Assembly: GCA_039602395.1 (NCBI GenBank)
Contig: JBCNJP010000003.1
Span: forward strand, 26,236,269-26,300,268
Source of the DNA: Deinandra increscens subsp. villosa
Lineage: Eukaryota > Streptophyta > Magnoliopsida > Asterales > Asteraceae
Length of the DNA stretch: 64,000 nt
Direction: 5' to 3'
Within the stretch, counting starts at the first letter, position 1. Each line of letters opens with the position of its first letter. Below the pieces are notes generated by a model. That model searched no databases. It saw only the letters and a program-made list of their open reading frames with translations, and had not been told where the DNA came from. Shown here one piece after another: positions 11,031 through 20,878 of this stretch. A program made the translations under genes and the position numbers.

Positions 11031-11393
11031 ATTCTTTGAAAAAGAAAATGATACAGAGAGCAGTCAGAGATCATGAAGTTTGAAAATCAACAATCAAGTT
11101 CTCCAAAGTTAGGAGGTTTTCAAAATTTACCCTCTAATTTTTGGAGATTCAAGACAGTTACCGAAGATTCAGCAAGAACCAGTTCTTTCAAAAGAAGCAA
11201 GTCATTGAGAATCCTCCATCTCATTGCTTGTTCAAATTCAAGAAGTTCGAGCTGATGCTGATCAAGAGGAAGTCCCAAGTGCCCGTCATGAAACCTATTG
11301 AAGATTTCTGCGGAAAGAATCTTCATCAACGTCTTTGCCAGCCAGTCAAGAAGAAGATTTTCAAAGATCGAAGACATTTAATATCACAAGCCT
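11031..11393 (+). mobile_element. End of SIRE-type internal region before the 3' LTR
   Basis: Short open frames exist on both strands around 11073-11395, but they overlap, show no family motif and look fortuitous. The stretch ends in the polypurine tract. Confidence 0.5.
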
Positions 11394-11403
11394 AGGGGAA
11401 GAT
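11394..11403 (+). promoter_or_regulatory. Polypurine tract
   Basis: AGGGGAAGAT immediately precedes the LTR start at 11404, the place where plus-strand DNA synthesis is primed in LTR retrotransposons. Confidence 0.8.
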
Positions 11404-11833
11404 TGTAGAGGCTAGATTATGAGGCTTGTAATATTAAATAAGTTGGGCTGGGCTTAGAGGGTTTAATTAGATTAGTAGGCTAGTTTTATTATGTTTAGGC
11501 TAGTTTACTATTAGATTGGGCATGGGCTTGGGTTTATGATTGGGCTAGTTAGAGTTTATGATTGGCCCAAGGCCTTGTAAGAGGTGGTATAAATACCACC
11601 TCATGTTTATGATCAAGTAAGCTTTGGGAGAACCTATTTACGATTTCTTCAAGTGTGCAAGGGTTTACGATCAGTTTGTGAAGCTTCATAGTAGACGGTT
11701 TTCATTCAAGAATCAATCTTTCTCATCGATTGATTCTCTTCTTCTACTATTTTCTTGAATCGATCTCTCACGAGGATTCCGCACTCGTGTTTGATTTAGT
11801 ATATCGTGTGTTTGGGAGATTTCTGGACCTACA
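11404..11833 (+). mobile_element. 3' LTR of a SIRE-type copia element
   Basis: Starts TGTAGAGGCTAGATTATGAG after the polypurine tract and ends TCTGGACCTACA, 430 bp. No primer site follows, so it is a 3' LTR. It matches the LTRs at 5082-5550 and 37410-37852 in opening, middle and end. The 5' part of this element (5' LTR, Gag, Pol) is not found upstream, so the copy is truncated or deleted to its 3' part. Confidence 0.87.
11588..11595 (+). promoter_or_regulatory. TATA box of the 11404 LTR
   Basis: TATAAATA inside GGTATAAATACC, mid-LTR, where copia LTRs carry their promoter. Confidence 0.6.
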
Positions 11834-11980
11834 CTTGTCCCTTAAGGTCAGTGGGAGCAGTGTAAGTCCTTATCCATGACTTGCCTGAAGTACAAAAGGC
11901 GGGGGGAGAGATAAAGTTAAATGTAACTCTGAATTTAACTCTAATTACACCTCTTGTACACCACGCTGCGATAACACTGA

Positions 11981-12420
11981 TCCACTTCCACACACTTAGA
12001 AAATAATGTTACTCCTAATATACCTGACTTAAATGCTCAAGAGGAAATCTATGAAACTATTAATGTTTTGCTTCAACTCGTTAGATCCAGCTTAGTAGGT
12101 CATCAAGGCATGAAGCTTCCTATTAACTTTGATGATTATGAACCTACCTTAATAAAGCTTACATGGATATTGGAAAGATTACTAATCGTATCTCTGATTT
12201 AAGAGCCATTATTAACAATCAATCATCTGATGGAATAAAGCTATAATGAGCTTAACTCCCTAAATCAGAATAACGTTAGAAGTTTAGTTTTCCATAGCTA
12301 AACTGAAATCCGAAAGGAGAAATTAAACGTTATAAATTGTGATTGTTTTCTAAAGGCTATTAACAAGTTAAGAATTCATTTTCTAAATGATTCTTTGAGA
12401 GATTATCGTTGTCCTTATTA
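11981..12420 (+). pseudogene. Coding-like stretch of unknown identity, frame-broken
   Basis: From 11981 a frame stays open for about 55 codons with a mixed, protein-like composition (for example NIPDLNAQEEIYETIN and GMKLPINFDDYEP). It then continues in another frame as YMDIGKITNRISDLRAIIN after about one base of slippage near 12150, and again as NELNSLNQN near 12245 before stops. I do not recognise the family. It could be a decayed Gag of the copia-type element around it, or a chance open stretch, since the region is also full of inverted repeats. Confidence 0.25.
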
Positions 12421-13859
12421 CTCACTCATAATTATGAGTGACATTTAACGGACCTATAAAATATCTTTCCTTAATACTCACTTAACATAAAGACATGTTC
12501 ATAAACTAAACTTAAGGTTCAAGCCTGAAAGTTAAAGAACACTTAGTCTTTAAGATGAGTATATTCAAATAAAGGGTTAATGTAAGGAAAACTCATAAGT
12601 GAATTTAAATTTTGATGATGTTACAAATGTAATTATTCTTCATTAAAATAAGTGGATAAATGGACCTACCTTAAGATGAGTGGGAGCAACTAATACAACG
12701 CTTGCCCTTATATCCATTATTTTAGGCAAGTAATATATTAGTCTTGTTGCATGAGTCAAAGCGACTCATTCTCGCATAATTTTTGACATTAAAATCTTGA
12801 AGATGCTTCTTATGCAATAAGCATCAAAATACATCAAGATTAACCTAACGAGACGTTAATTAAGTCTCATTAGATTACAACATGCAACGTCACTCTCAAT
12901 CTGTAACTCTAGGAGACTAATAATAAAGGTTCAAGTAATTAAATCTTATGTTCAAGTCTATACCCGTTTAAGATATTGCCTACATTGCTGAAATACTAGA
13001 AATGATTAAAATCATTTCCTAAGTTTAGTAGTTCATTATAAAGCATCTAAAATGGCATTTCAATATCTATAAGAAACGAAAGACTATAATTTGAACTATA
13101 GAAGAAGTGAGAAACTTAAAGGAGTTGACTATCTCTAAATTTTGACTTTATTGTATTCAAAAGATATTAAAAGTCAACTCAGGGGTATATCCTTATGTCT
13201 GTGGACAGATTTATCTAATAGATCATGGAAGAGTCATAAGAAAATGATAACAACAAGTCATTGTTGCTAAATTTATCATTAGACTCCTCAACTCCAGATG
13301 AATGACATATTGAAGACTCATTGTGATAAAAGTCAGCTACCCTAATTTCTTAAAACAGTAACAGTTTTGAGCGGAGCTGCATTAAATTTTCGATACAAGT
13401 TTTGTTCATTCAAGAACAAATAGAGGAAACTAAGTTCTTGTATTGAAAACATTCATGATATGCTTAAGGATCCTATAATTTAAGGTCTATCCTCATAAGT
13501 CTTTCTAAGAGCTCATAATGAAGACGAGGTTTACTAATGACCAAGCATATCACAATATGAATGACTAATTATAAATTTTCCTCATACGTTTGATTTTGTC
13601 TCTAAATATGTTACGCATGCCTAACGGGACATATAGACAGTTTTATTATAAATCAACGGTAAGGGCTTACTTCTGTAATTGATTCTGAATTTATGTTGAA
13701 TTTTAAATTTGGGGTTGCAGTATGATTAATGGGGGTCTTGAGTTGGATAATCAACTCTATGACTGTATTTTTCTGCTGCAATTCTGGTTTAAGATTGAAA
13801 TGAGTATTAAATTCTGATCAGACTTATCTAATACCTCATATAAATGATCATTCGGCCAA

Positions 13860-13868
13860 GTGGGAGAA
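13860..13868 (+). promoter_or_regulatory. Polypurine tract
   Basis: AGTGGGAGAA runs straight into TGTTAGACATTA, the LTR start. This layout is standard for plant copia elements. Confidence 0.75.
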
Positions 13869-14331
13869 TGTTAGACATTATTTATATATATATATATATC
13901 TAAATATATATATATTTTCGGATATGTATATATATATATATATATAAATCTTATTATGTCCTTTAATCATTTATCTTAAATAATCAATTACCTATTTAAC
14001 CCTATCTGGCATTATTTGATGGACGTAATTGCCCTTATTAGATAGACTAGGGTTTCCCCTTGGGTGTATATATAGGGCCCTTAGGGAGAGATTAAAGGGT
14101 TAATCACCACATAGAAAATCTCGACCTCTCTCTCTTCTCTCTCGGCTCTCTCTCTAGTTCGTGACCCTTCACGAACTCTTTCTCCCATCATTAGCTATAC
14201 ACCCTAAAGGGGAACCAAGGCTACTCACAGGATGGACAACCTAACTACTGCTGATCTCAACCAGATGCTTACAGGTAATCTTTATTATTATTATCTGTTT
14301 ATTATATTAACGATTCAGGATTCGATCAACA
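13869..14331 (+). mobile_element. Copia LTR with polypurine tract before and primer site after
   Basis: Begins TGTTAGACATTA and ends TTCGATCAACA, 463 bp. The first 90 bases are largely (TA)n. A leader-like 'TCTCTCTCTTCTCTCTCGGC' tract follows the TATA box. It has a polypurine tract on its left and a primer site on its right, so it has an internal region on both sides. Such an arrangement can arise from recombination between elements, giving a tandem LTR-internal-LTR product. No second copy of this LTR is in the window. Confidence 0.78.
14067..14074 (+). promoter_or_regulatory. TATA box of the 13869 LTR
   Basis: TATATATA in GTATATATAGGG, about 200 bases into the LTR. Confidence 0.6.
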
Positions 14332-14333
14332 TA

Positions 14334-14345
14334 TGGCATCAGAGC
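14334..14345 (+). promoter_or_regulatory. Primer-binding site, initiator tRNA-Met type
   Basis: TGGCATCAGAGC follows the LTR end by two bases and matches the canonical TGGTATCAGAGC with one change. A second similar word, TGGTATCGAAGCC, occurs about 75 bases later near 14409. Confidence 0.75.
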
Positions 14346-14547
14346 TTAGGTTTTTTTTTTAACCATTCATGAGCTTGTGTGTGTTTATGATTGTTTATGC
14401 ATTAATATGGTATCGAAGCCATGTTCTGATTATCAAAATTGGAGAGATAACCTAAGTTTAGAGGACATAAACATGTAATGGCCACATTAGCATTGAGAAC
14501 ATATGTGCTTTTAAAAATAGCTTATAATTGTTGTATGTTTTCATGTT
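14346..14547 (+). mobile_element. Leader remnant after the copia LTR
   Basis: Sequence after the primer site, including the second primer-site-like word near 14409. No Gag is recognisable; the element is truncated here. Confidence 0.4.
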
Positions 14548-14880
14548 TAGAGCATTCACAATGACTTTTATCTCTATCCCTAAAATTTATAGTTTTTGCG
14601 TCTTTTTTTTTATCTCCATCTCTAGATTATAGACTGCTATAAGTAGAGATTGTATAACTTTGGAGAAGCTTTATTATGATATCTATATATGTTTGTGAGT
14701 ATTCATGAAAGAGAAAAATAATAATAAAATAATTGTTTGTTAGTGAAATTGAGGAGATTGAGAATGGGTTGTTGTATGTTAAATAAAATTCAAATAAATT
14801 ATAAAAAATATGATATTTAATTAAATTATAGAGATGAAGACCGAGTTTTCACTGTGCTTTTACTGATAATTTCTATAACT
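14548..14880. mobile_element. Possible MITE
   Basis: AGAGCATTCACAATGAC at 14548 is a widespread start of small plant inverted-repeat elements ('gagcattcacaatgg' type). The right end, near GAGTTTTCACTGTGC at about 14848-14865, matches only partly in inverse. No target duplication is clear. Confidence 0.35.
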
Positions 14881-15091
14881 TGTCTACAGAACCATTACTT
14901 AATTATCTTTATGATGATGATATCCATCAACATGTTATTTGTTATGATCAAATCAACTATTTTCATGGTTAATGTGAATGTCGGAACTATGATATCAGAA
15001 TCGAAATGCGTGGAGCATCGGGCGAGAACATGATGCAAGCTTCATGGATTGGAATTTAGAAATCTATGACTTGAGAGATGGAATTAGTGGC
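14881..15091. other. No gene seen
   Basis: Short AT-rich linker without recognisable features. Confidence 0.4.
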
Positions 15092-15210
15092 GTGCAAAAT
15101 TGGATTTTAGGACCAAACCGGTTAGGATCAAGTCAAAGAAGTGCAAAATCGGATTTGAGGACCAAACCAGTTAGAATCAAGTCAAAGAAAGTCAAAATCG
15201 GATTGGATTA
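15092..15210 (+). repeat. 49-bp tandem repeat, about 2.4 copies
   Basis: Units start GTGCAAAATTGGATTTTAGG at 15092 and GTGCAAAATCGGATTTGAGG at 15141, with a partial third at about 15190. Each contains 'accaaacc.gttag.atcaagtcaaagaa'. Confidence 0.75.
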
Positions 15211-15808
15211 GAAACCGGTTTATAAAGAAAACCCGGATGGGATTGATACCGGTTTTAATTTGGTTTGTATGGGTTTTAATAGGGGTGTCAATCGTGTCCC
15301 TTTGACGGGTTGTCGGGTTGGCGGGTTGAATTCTTCAACCCTAACTTAACCCATATAACTATTCGTGTCGATCCACTTAAATTCATGTCGTATTCGGGTC
15401 CGTGTTTCAGGTCAACTCATTTTATTGTTATTTATAAATATGAGTAATACATAATGACTTAGTAACGATATAAACAATTACTTAATATACTTAAATGAAA
15501 AGAATATATAATTTGTGTTTTTTCTCTCTTATTTCTGATTAATATTTGATCAACTTAGGTTTATATGTTTAACTCGATATAAGAAGAAACAAATGAAAAT
15601 TATTAGAGAATATACACTTAAAACTAATTAAAAAATATACGACTTTTAGAATTTTTATATAGAGGTAAAAGCTATGCAGTTAATACGGTAAAAATTCGGA
15701 ATACGGTCGAGGACCGATATACGATATATCGGTTATCTCGGTGAAATATCGGAGGGATATCGGTTATTTTAATATATAGTTATATACATTAAAATTATAT
15801 ATATATAT
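15211..15808. other. Repetitive non-coding sequence
   Basis: Includes 'ggggtgtcaatcgtg' near 15285 followed by GGGTTGTCGGGTTGGCGGG, a phrase seen at the ends of some hAT-type MITEs, and at 15690-15770 a series of CGGTTAT/ATATCGG words. No second end or target duplication is found. Confidence 0.35.
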
Positions 15809-15990
15809 AGGGTTAGGTTCAAATGAGAACTTTTTGTTTTGAGAACTTTTGAGAACTAAATCTCAACCACACATTTCAGGGGGGACCATTACAATTTATA
15901 GGAGGGGGGATACATGTAAATAAACTTGTGGCTCAAATTAGTTCTTTTTAGTTCTCAAATCAAATTGGTTCTCAAATGATCCTCTCGCTA
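15809..15990 (+). mobile_element. (TA)n-flanked MITE, family 1, copy 1
   Basis: Starts AGGGTTAGGTTCAAATGAGAAC and ends GGTTCTCAAATGATCCTCTCGCTATA between TA tracts. The ends are inverted (TTCAAATGAGAAC against GGTTCTCAAATGATC). Copies in the other orientation lie at 46014-46194 and 56322-56416. There is no coding capacity; movement would need enzymes from elsewhere. Insertion inside (TA)n resembles the rice Micron elements. Confidence 0.75.
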
Positions 15991-16000
15991 TATATATATA

Positions 16001-16743
16001 GGGTAAGGATCATGTGAAAACAACTTTTATTGCGAAAACACGAAAACAAATATTAAAACCTCTATAACTTTTTCATACGTTAATATTTTTATAAAAAATT
16101 TTGCACCAAAATCCTTAAAATTATGTTATCTTTAGTTATGGGAAAAAATTTAAAAAATAATCAAAATTTTTTAAAAATTATTATTGCACAGGTGCAATAA
16201 TTTTTATTATTATTATTATTGCACATATGCAATAATATTAAAACCTTTATAACTTTTTTCATATGTTAAAATTTTTTATAAAAAATTGCACCATAAATCT
16301 TATAATTCTGTTATCTTTAATTCTGGAGAAAATTAAAAAAAATTCAACGTTTTTTTTTATTTTTTTATTATTGCACATGTGCAATAAAAATTTATTATTG
16401 CACATGTGCAATAATATTAAAACCTCCATAACTTTTTCATACGTTAATATTTTTGATAAAAAATTGTACCATATATCTTATAATTCTGTTATCTTTAATT
16501 TTGGAAAAAATTAAAAAAAAATTAACGTTTTTTTGTTAATATTGCACATGTGTAATATAATTAATACGTATTATTGCACATGTGCAATAATAAAAAAATC
16601 ATGAAATTTTATATTTTTAATTTTTTCCCAGAATTAAAGGTGACATAATTTTAAGACTTTTGGTGTAATTTTTTTTAAAAAATATTATCGTAAGAGGAAG
16701 TTATAGAGGTTTTAATATTTGTTTTCTTGTTTTCGCAATCGCA
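16001..16743 (+). mobile_element. (TA)n-associated MITE, family 2, first of two tandem copies
   Basis: Begins GGGTAAGGATCATGTGAAAAC and ends with the inverse theme ...TTGTTTTCGCAATCGC. It holds six palindromes around TGCACATGTGCA: 16181, 16217, 16368, 16394, 16537 and 16571, including perfect TTATTGCACATGTGCAATAA. The sequences between them are themselves inverted around the centre ('aacctctataactttttcatacgtta' theme against 'taagaggaagttatagaggtt'). Non-coding. Confidence 0.75.
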
Positions 16744-17507
16744 TAAGGATCATGTGAAAACAACTTTTATTGCGAAAACACGAAAACAAATATTAAAACC
16801 TCTATAACTTTTTCATACGTTAATATTTTTATAAAAATTTTGCACCAAAATCCTTAAAATTATGTTATCTTTAGTTATGGGAAATTTTTTTAAAAATAAT
16901 CAAAATTTTAAAAAAATTATTATTGCACAGGTGCAATAATTTTTATTATTATTATTATTGCACATATGCAATAATATTAAAACCTTTATTACTTTTTTCA
17001 TATTTTAAAATTTTTTATAAAAAATTGCACCATAAATCTTATAATTCTGTTATCTTTAATTCTGGAGAAAATTAAAAAAAATTCAACGTTTTTTTTTATT
17101 TTTTTATTATTGCACATGTGCAATAAAAATTTATTATTGCACATGTGCAATAATATTAAAACCTCTATAACTTTTTCATACGTTAATATTTTTGATAAAA
17201 AAATTGTACCATAGATTTTATAATTCTGTTATCTTTAATTCTGGAAAAAATAAAAAAAAATAACGTTTTTTTGTTAATATTGCACATGTGTAATATAATT
17301 AATACGTATTATTGCACATGTGCAATAATAAAAAAAATCACGAAATTTTATATTTTTAATTTTTTTCCCAGAATTAAAGGTGACATAATTTTAAGACTTT
17401 TGGTGCAATTTTTTTTTAAAAAAATATTATCGTATGAGGAAGTTATAGAGGTTTTAATATTTGTTTTCTTGTTTTCGCAATAACATCTTGTTTTTATTTG
17501 ATCCTTC

Positions 17508-17510
<3 letters not shown>
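16744..17510 (+). mobile_element. (TA)n-associated MITE, family 2, second tandem copy
   Basis: A direct copy of 16004-16743 with small indels, ending TTTGATCCTTCCCCTATATA, the proper inverted partner of the AGGGTAAGGATCA start of the first copy. So the pair shares one left and one right terminus, as if a unit duplicated inside one element. The same palindromes recur. Confidence 0.75.

Positions 17511-17568
<58 letters not shown>
17511..17568. repeat. (TA)n microsatellite
   Basis: About 29 TA units separating two MITEs. Confidence 0.95.
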
Positions 17569-17570
<2 letters not shown>

Positions 17571-17574
17571 ATAT

Positions 17575-18068
17575 AGGGTATACGTGTAGACCCCCTTAAA
17601 TTTTGTAGACCCCGTAGACCCCTATAAAACTCAATAAAAATAAAACTCAGTGTTGTAAATTTGGTTTTTTTATTACGATAAGCTTTTTAAGAACCAAAAA
17701 AATAAATAAATAAATTAAAAAAAACAAAAAACATTAAAAATCGAACATTTTAAGACAATGAGTTTTAAAATAATGAGTTTTAAACGCAACACTGAGTTTT
17801 ATTGAGTTTATTGAGTTTTATTGAGTTTATTGAGTTTTAAACTCATTGATTTTTAAAACTCATTGTCTTAAAATGTTCAATTTTTAATGTTTTTCGTTTT
17901 TCTTTTTTTTTTTATTGTCTTTTTTTGTTCTTAAAAGCTTATGGCAAATAAAAAAAACTAAACTAAAAAAACTGAGTTTTATTTTTAGTGAGTTTTAATG
18001 AGTTTTATTGAGTTTTATAAGGGGTCTACGGGGTCTACAAAACATAAGGGGTCTACACGGATCTTTTA

Positions 18069-18070
<2 letters not shown>
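17575..18070. mobile_element. Foldback MITE in (TA)n, family 3
   Basis: Left end AGGGTATACGTGTAGACCCC and right end GGGGTCTACACGGATCTTTT are inverted, and the pairing continues deep inside: GTAGACCCCGTAGACCCC against GGGGTCTACGGGGTCTAC, and AAAACTCAATAAAA against its inverse. Nearly the whole 496 bp could fold into one hairpin. The centre repeats GAGTTTTATTGAGTTTATT. Flanked by (TA)n on both sides. Confidence 0.8.

Positions 18071-18111
<41 letters not shown>
18071..18111. repeat. (TA)n microsatellite
   Basis: About 20 TA units. Confidence 0.95.
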
Positions 18112-18114
<3 letters not shown>

Positions 18115-18340
18115 AAGGATAAATGAAAACATCTTTGAGTTTGGAAAACCGTGAAAACCAAGCTAAAAAATTCGTTTTGTGTTCCGATGTTTTTTATGGT
18201 GACTCTTTAAGTTAAAAAAACCCTTTATGCAAAAAAGTAAAAAAACTGCCTAGTAAACTTTTTTTTTAAAAAAATATTTTATAACTGATGTTACATATGT
18301 AACAATACCCTGTTACAATTTTAGTTGAAAGGAAAGAACT
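18112..18340 (+). mobile_element. Truncated (TA)n MITE, family 4
   Basis: Starts AGGAAGGATAAATGAAAAC directly after (TA)n and contains the palindrome TGTTACATATGTAACA near 18288, matching the design of families 2 and 5. No right terminus is seen, so the right limit is approximate. Confidence 0.45.
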
Positions 18341-18544
18341 TCTGTAAATATTAGTTAAAGGAAAGAACTTCTGTAAAAGTTAGTGACAATTACAATATGC
18401 ACACTCAACATTAATAAGCATTAATAAATATTACTAATAAATACTTTAGGGTAAAACTTACACAATTTTAGCCACTTTGTTTCTTTAAAACGAAGTAATT
18501 TTTTCTATTTATTTTATCTTCGTAATTTATTTGTTGGTTTATAG
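18341..18544. other. AT-rich linker
   Basis: No gene. A 22-base phrase 'aaaggaaagaacttctgtaa' is duplicated at about 18337 and 18358. Confidence 0.4.
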
Positions 18545-18617
18545 TTTTTTTAATAGCAAAAAGGCATTTTATTATAGATCTAGCAAGCTGCTAGAAGAGA
18601 AAAAACATAGCCCACAT

Positions 18618-19248
18618 TACAAAACTGCAGAAGAACAAAAACTCTTCCAGTCATTACATGACAAATTTGCTCTATGACTAAACCACAGGAAACAATTCGA
18701 TTTAATTTCTTCTACTATTCTTCCAGGGAATGTGTTGGTGTTCTCGAATTCCTTTCGGTTTCGGGCTCTCCAGATCTCCCATAGTGTAGCGGAGGCAATG
18801 GTAACCAGCCATTTTTCCTTTTTCTGCGGGATATTGGCATTTGTTATACCAGAAAGTAGATTATCAACCGAGGTTTGCGTGTTAAAACTGTGTTGACTCC
18901 ATGCGGCAATTTTGCTCCATGTTTCTTTTGCTATCGGACATTGCAGCAGTAGGTGTGAGACAGTTTCGTTTGCACCGTGACACCAGGAGCATGCAGGGTA
19001 TGCTACATTTACCCCCTTTTCAAGAGTTCTTCCTTAGCCGGGATCCGATTCATTCTTGCCTTCCATGTGAAAATGTGAACTTTCGACGGCACCCAATGCG
19101 TCCAGTTGTGCCTGGAATCATTTCCATTATTTCCTGATTCGATCTGCTTTCTGACAAACGACGAATGAAACGTACCATCAGCGCAGCCGACCCATATCCA
19201 TTTGTCATCCCCCCGTTCTGTGACTGTAGTTTCTGAGTAGTGTTTCAA
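18618..19248 (-). pseudogene. LINE ORF2 C-terminus (zf-RVT region)
   Basis: Continues the reverse transcriptase in another frame after a break near 19205-19248. Reading leftwards: WVPSKVHIFTWKARMNRIP (the conserved 'P-x-K-x-x-x-F-x-W' start of the zf-RVT domain), then after a stop or shift near 19009 CSWCHGANETVSHLLLQC, a Cys-x2-Cys ... His-x4-Cys zinc motif, then LWEIWRARNRKEFE and LWFSHRANL to a stop at 18618. This is the usual tail of plant L1-type ORF2 proteins. Confidence 0.8.
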
Positions 19249-20875
19249 TCAAGTTTACTTGGTGCCTTAATAATTCGGAGTTGATTTCTTGTTTCCAATG
19301 CCACCTATTGCATGGGATATTAGTTTCTGACCAATTGACCCTTTCCTTGACCATGCAAAACTTATGAGATTCTAGGGAATATAACTCAGGAAACATATTT
19401 CTAAGAGGTTCAGGGGCCAACCAAGCATCAAACCAGAAGAGTGTTTTATCTCCCTTCCCAACAAGCGATTTGATTTCGCTCCAAAACTGTATTCCTTCCT
19501 TTTCTATCTCCTCAATGGCCAGTAGGATAGATTTCCAGTGCCCGGGAATCGATTTTTTCAGGGCAACGCCTCTATGTATTCGCGGAGAGAAATGAATTGC
19601 TTTAATAACCTTAACCCATAGGTCGTCACTTTTTGCTTTGTATCGCCATCCCCACTTGGATTGCAGAGCAAGGTTTGCCGCGCGAAGAGATCCGACTCCC
19701 AGACCACCAGCTTCTTTCGGGGCCGTAATTTTATCCCAAGCAACCCACGGGATTTTTCGATGGTCCTCGGACTGCCCCCAGAAAAAGTCCCTTCTAATCT
19801 TTTCCATCTTTTTCAACACACAGGATGGGGCCTTGAAAATAGATAGGTAATAAGTGGGAATGCTTCCTAGAACCGATTTGATTAAGGTGGATTTTCCACC
19901 TTGGGATAAGACTTTTTCTTTCCATTTGCACAATCTGGATTTCATCTTTTCTATCACAGGATCCCAGCTTTTTTCCAATTTCATGTTTAAGCCTATGGGA
20001 ACTCCCAAATACGTGAATGGGGTGGAGTCAATTTTGCAGTTTAGTTTAACTGCAAAGGCTTGAACCATGGGCTGATTTACGCCGAAATCGAATAGTCTAC
20101 TTTTTTCGAAGTTGACATTGAGTCCGGAGGACAGGTGAAAGCATCTTAACATTCGGGAGAGGAACTTAATGTTAGGTTTTGACAAATCGCCAAGGAACAT
20201 AACGTCATCAGCGTACATTAGGTGCGAGATCTGCAACTCAGAATTTGGTAATTGAACCCCTTTGAACATACCCTCCACCACGCCCCTTTTCATAGCAATA
20301 TGGAGAACCTCCATGCCAATCACGAAGAGGAGGGGGGATAGCGGGTCACCTTGTTTGACTCCCCTCTGGATCAGCACCTCTTCTGAAGGAGAACCATTCA
20401 CAAGAATTGAGATTTTGGACGAGGATAGACACCCATGAATCCATCGTCTCCATAGTGGGGGAAAGCCCATTTGCCGAAGAGTTTGATCTATGAAGCTCCA
20501 ATTTATGTTGTCGAATGCTTTCTCGAAATCCACTTTAAAGAGCATCACCTTTTTTCTGAGTTTTTTCGCCCAAGCCAAGATCTCGTTGAGGATTAATGGG
20601 CCATCCAAAATTGATCTTCCTTCAATGTAGGCCGATTGGGACTCACCGATTAAGGAATTCATAACCCCTTTCAGTCTGTTTGCTAGAACTTTAGCAATTA
20701 TCTTGTAGACCCCCCCCCCCCCCCCCGCGATTAAGCTAATAGGACGGTAATGAGAAAACAACAGGGGATCCTTTTTCTTTGGAATTAGGGTGACAAAAGA
20801 CGAGTTGCACCCCGGACTAATTTCTCCTAATGAATGAAATTGATTAAACGCCGCAACGAGCTGTGATTCTATCAT
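19205..20875 (-). pseudogene. LINE reverse transcriptase domain
   Basis: Open for 556 codons. Motifs in order: TLIPKK near residue 30, YRPISLI near 43, KVDFEKAFD near 113, KQGDPLSPLLF near 174 and the catalytic LMYADDVMFLG near 220 (two metal-binding aspartates), then a thumb region with YLGVPIG and KSVLGSIPTYYLS. It copies element RNA into DNA at the nicked target. The motif normally reading ISLIGGVYK is interrupted by extra glycines from a 17-C run at 20710-20726. The upstream part of ORF2 lies in other frames, so this is a fragment of one broken gene. Confidence 0.9.
20710..20726. repeat. 17-C homopolymer inside the reverse transcriptase frame
   Basis: Seventeen consecutive C on the plus strand insert glycines into the conserved ISLIGG-VYK motif without closing the frame. 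It could be real slippage or an assembly error. Confidence 0.95.
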
Positions 20876-20878
20876 GTT

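Larger units (their letters stand above)
11834..13868. repeat. AT-rich chain of local inverted repeats (copia-type internal region)
   Basis: Serial inverted repeats run through the tract. Clear examples: ATAACGTT/AACGTTAT enclosing GTTTAG/CTAAAC at 12270-12333; GAGTTGACT/AGTCAACTC at 13122-13180; AATGATAA/TTATCATT enclosing CAACAA/TTGTTG at 13243-13280; TGATATGCTT/AAGCATATCA at 13456-13552. GTGGGAG occurs near 11852, 12685 and in the terminal polypurine tract. Apart from a weak coding-like stretch near 12000 there are no open frames. It ends directly at a copia LTR, so it is the internal region of that element, possibly continued by 6401-8404. Confidence 0.55.
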
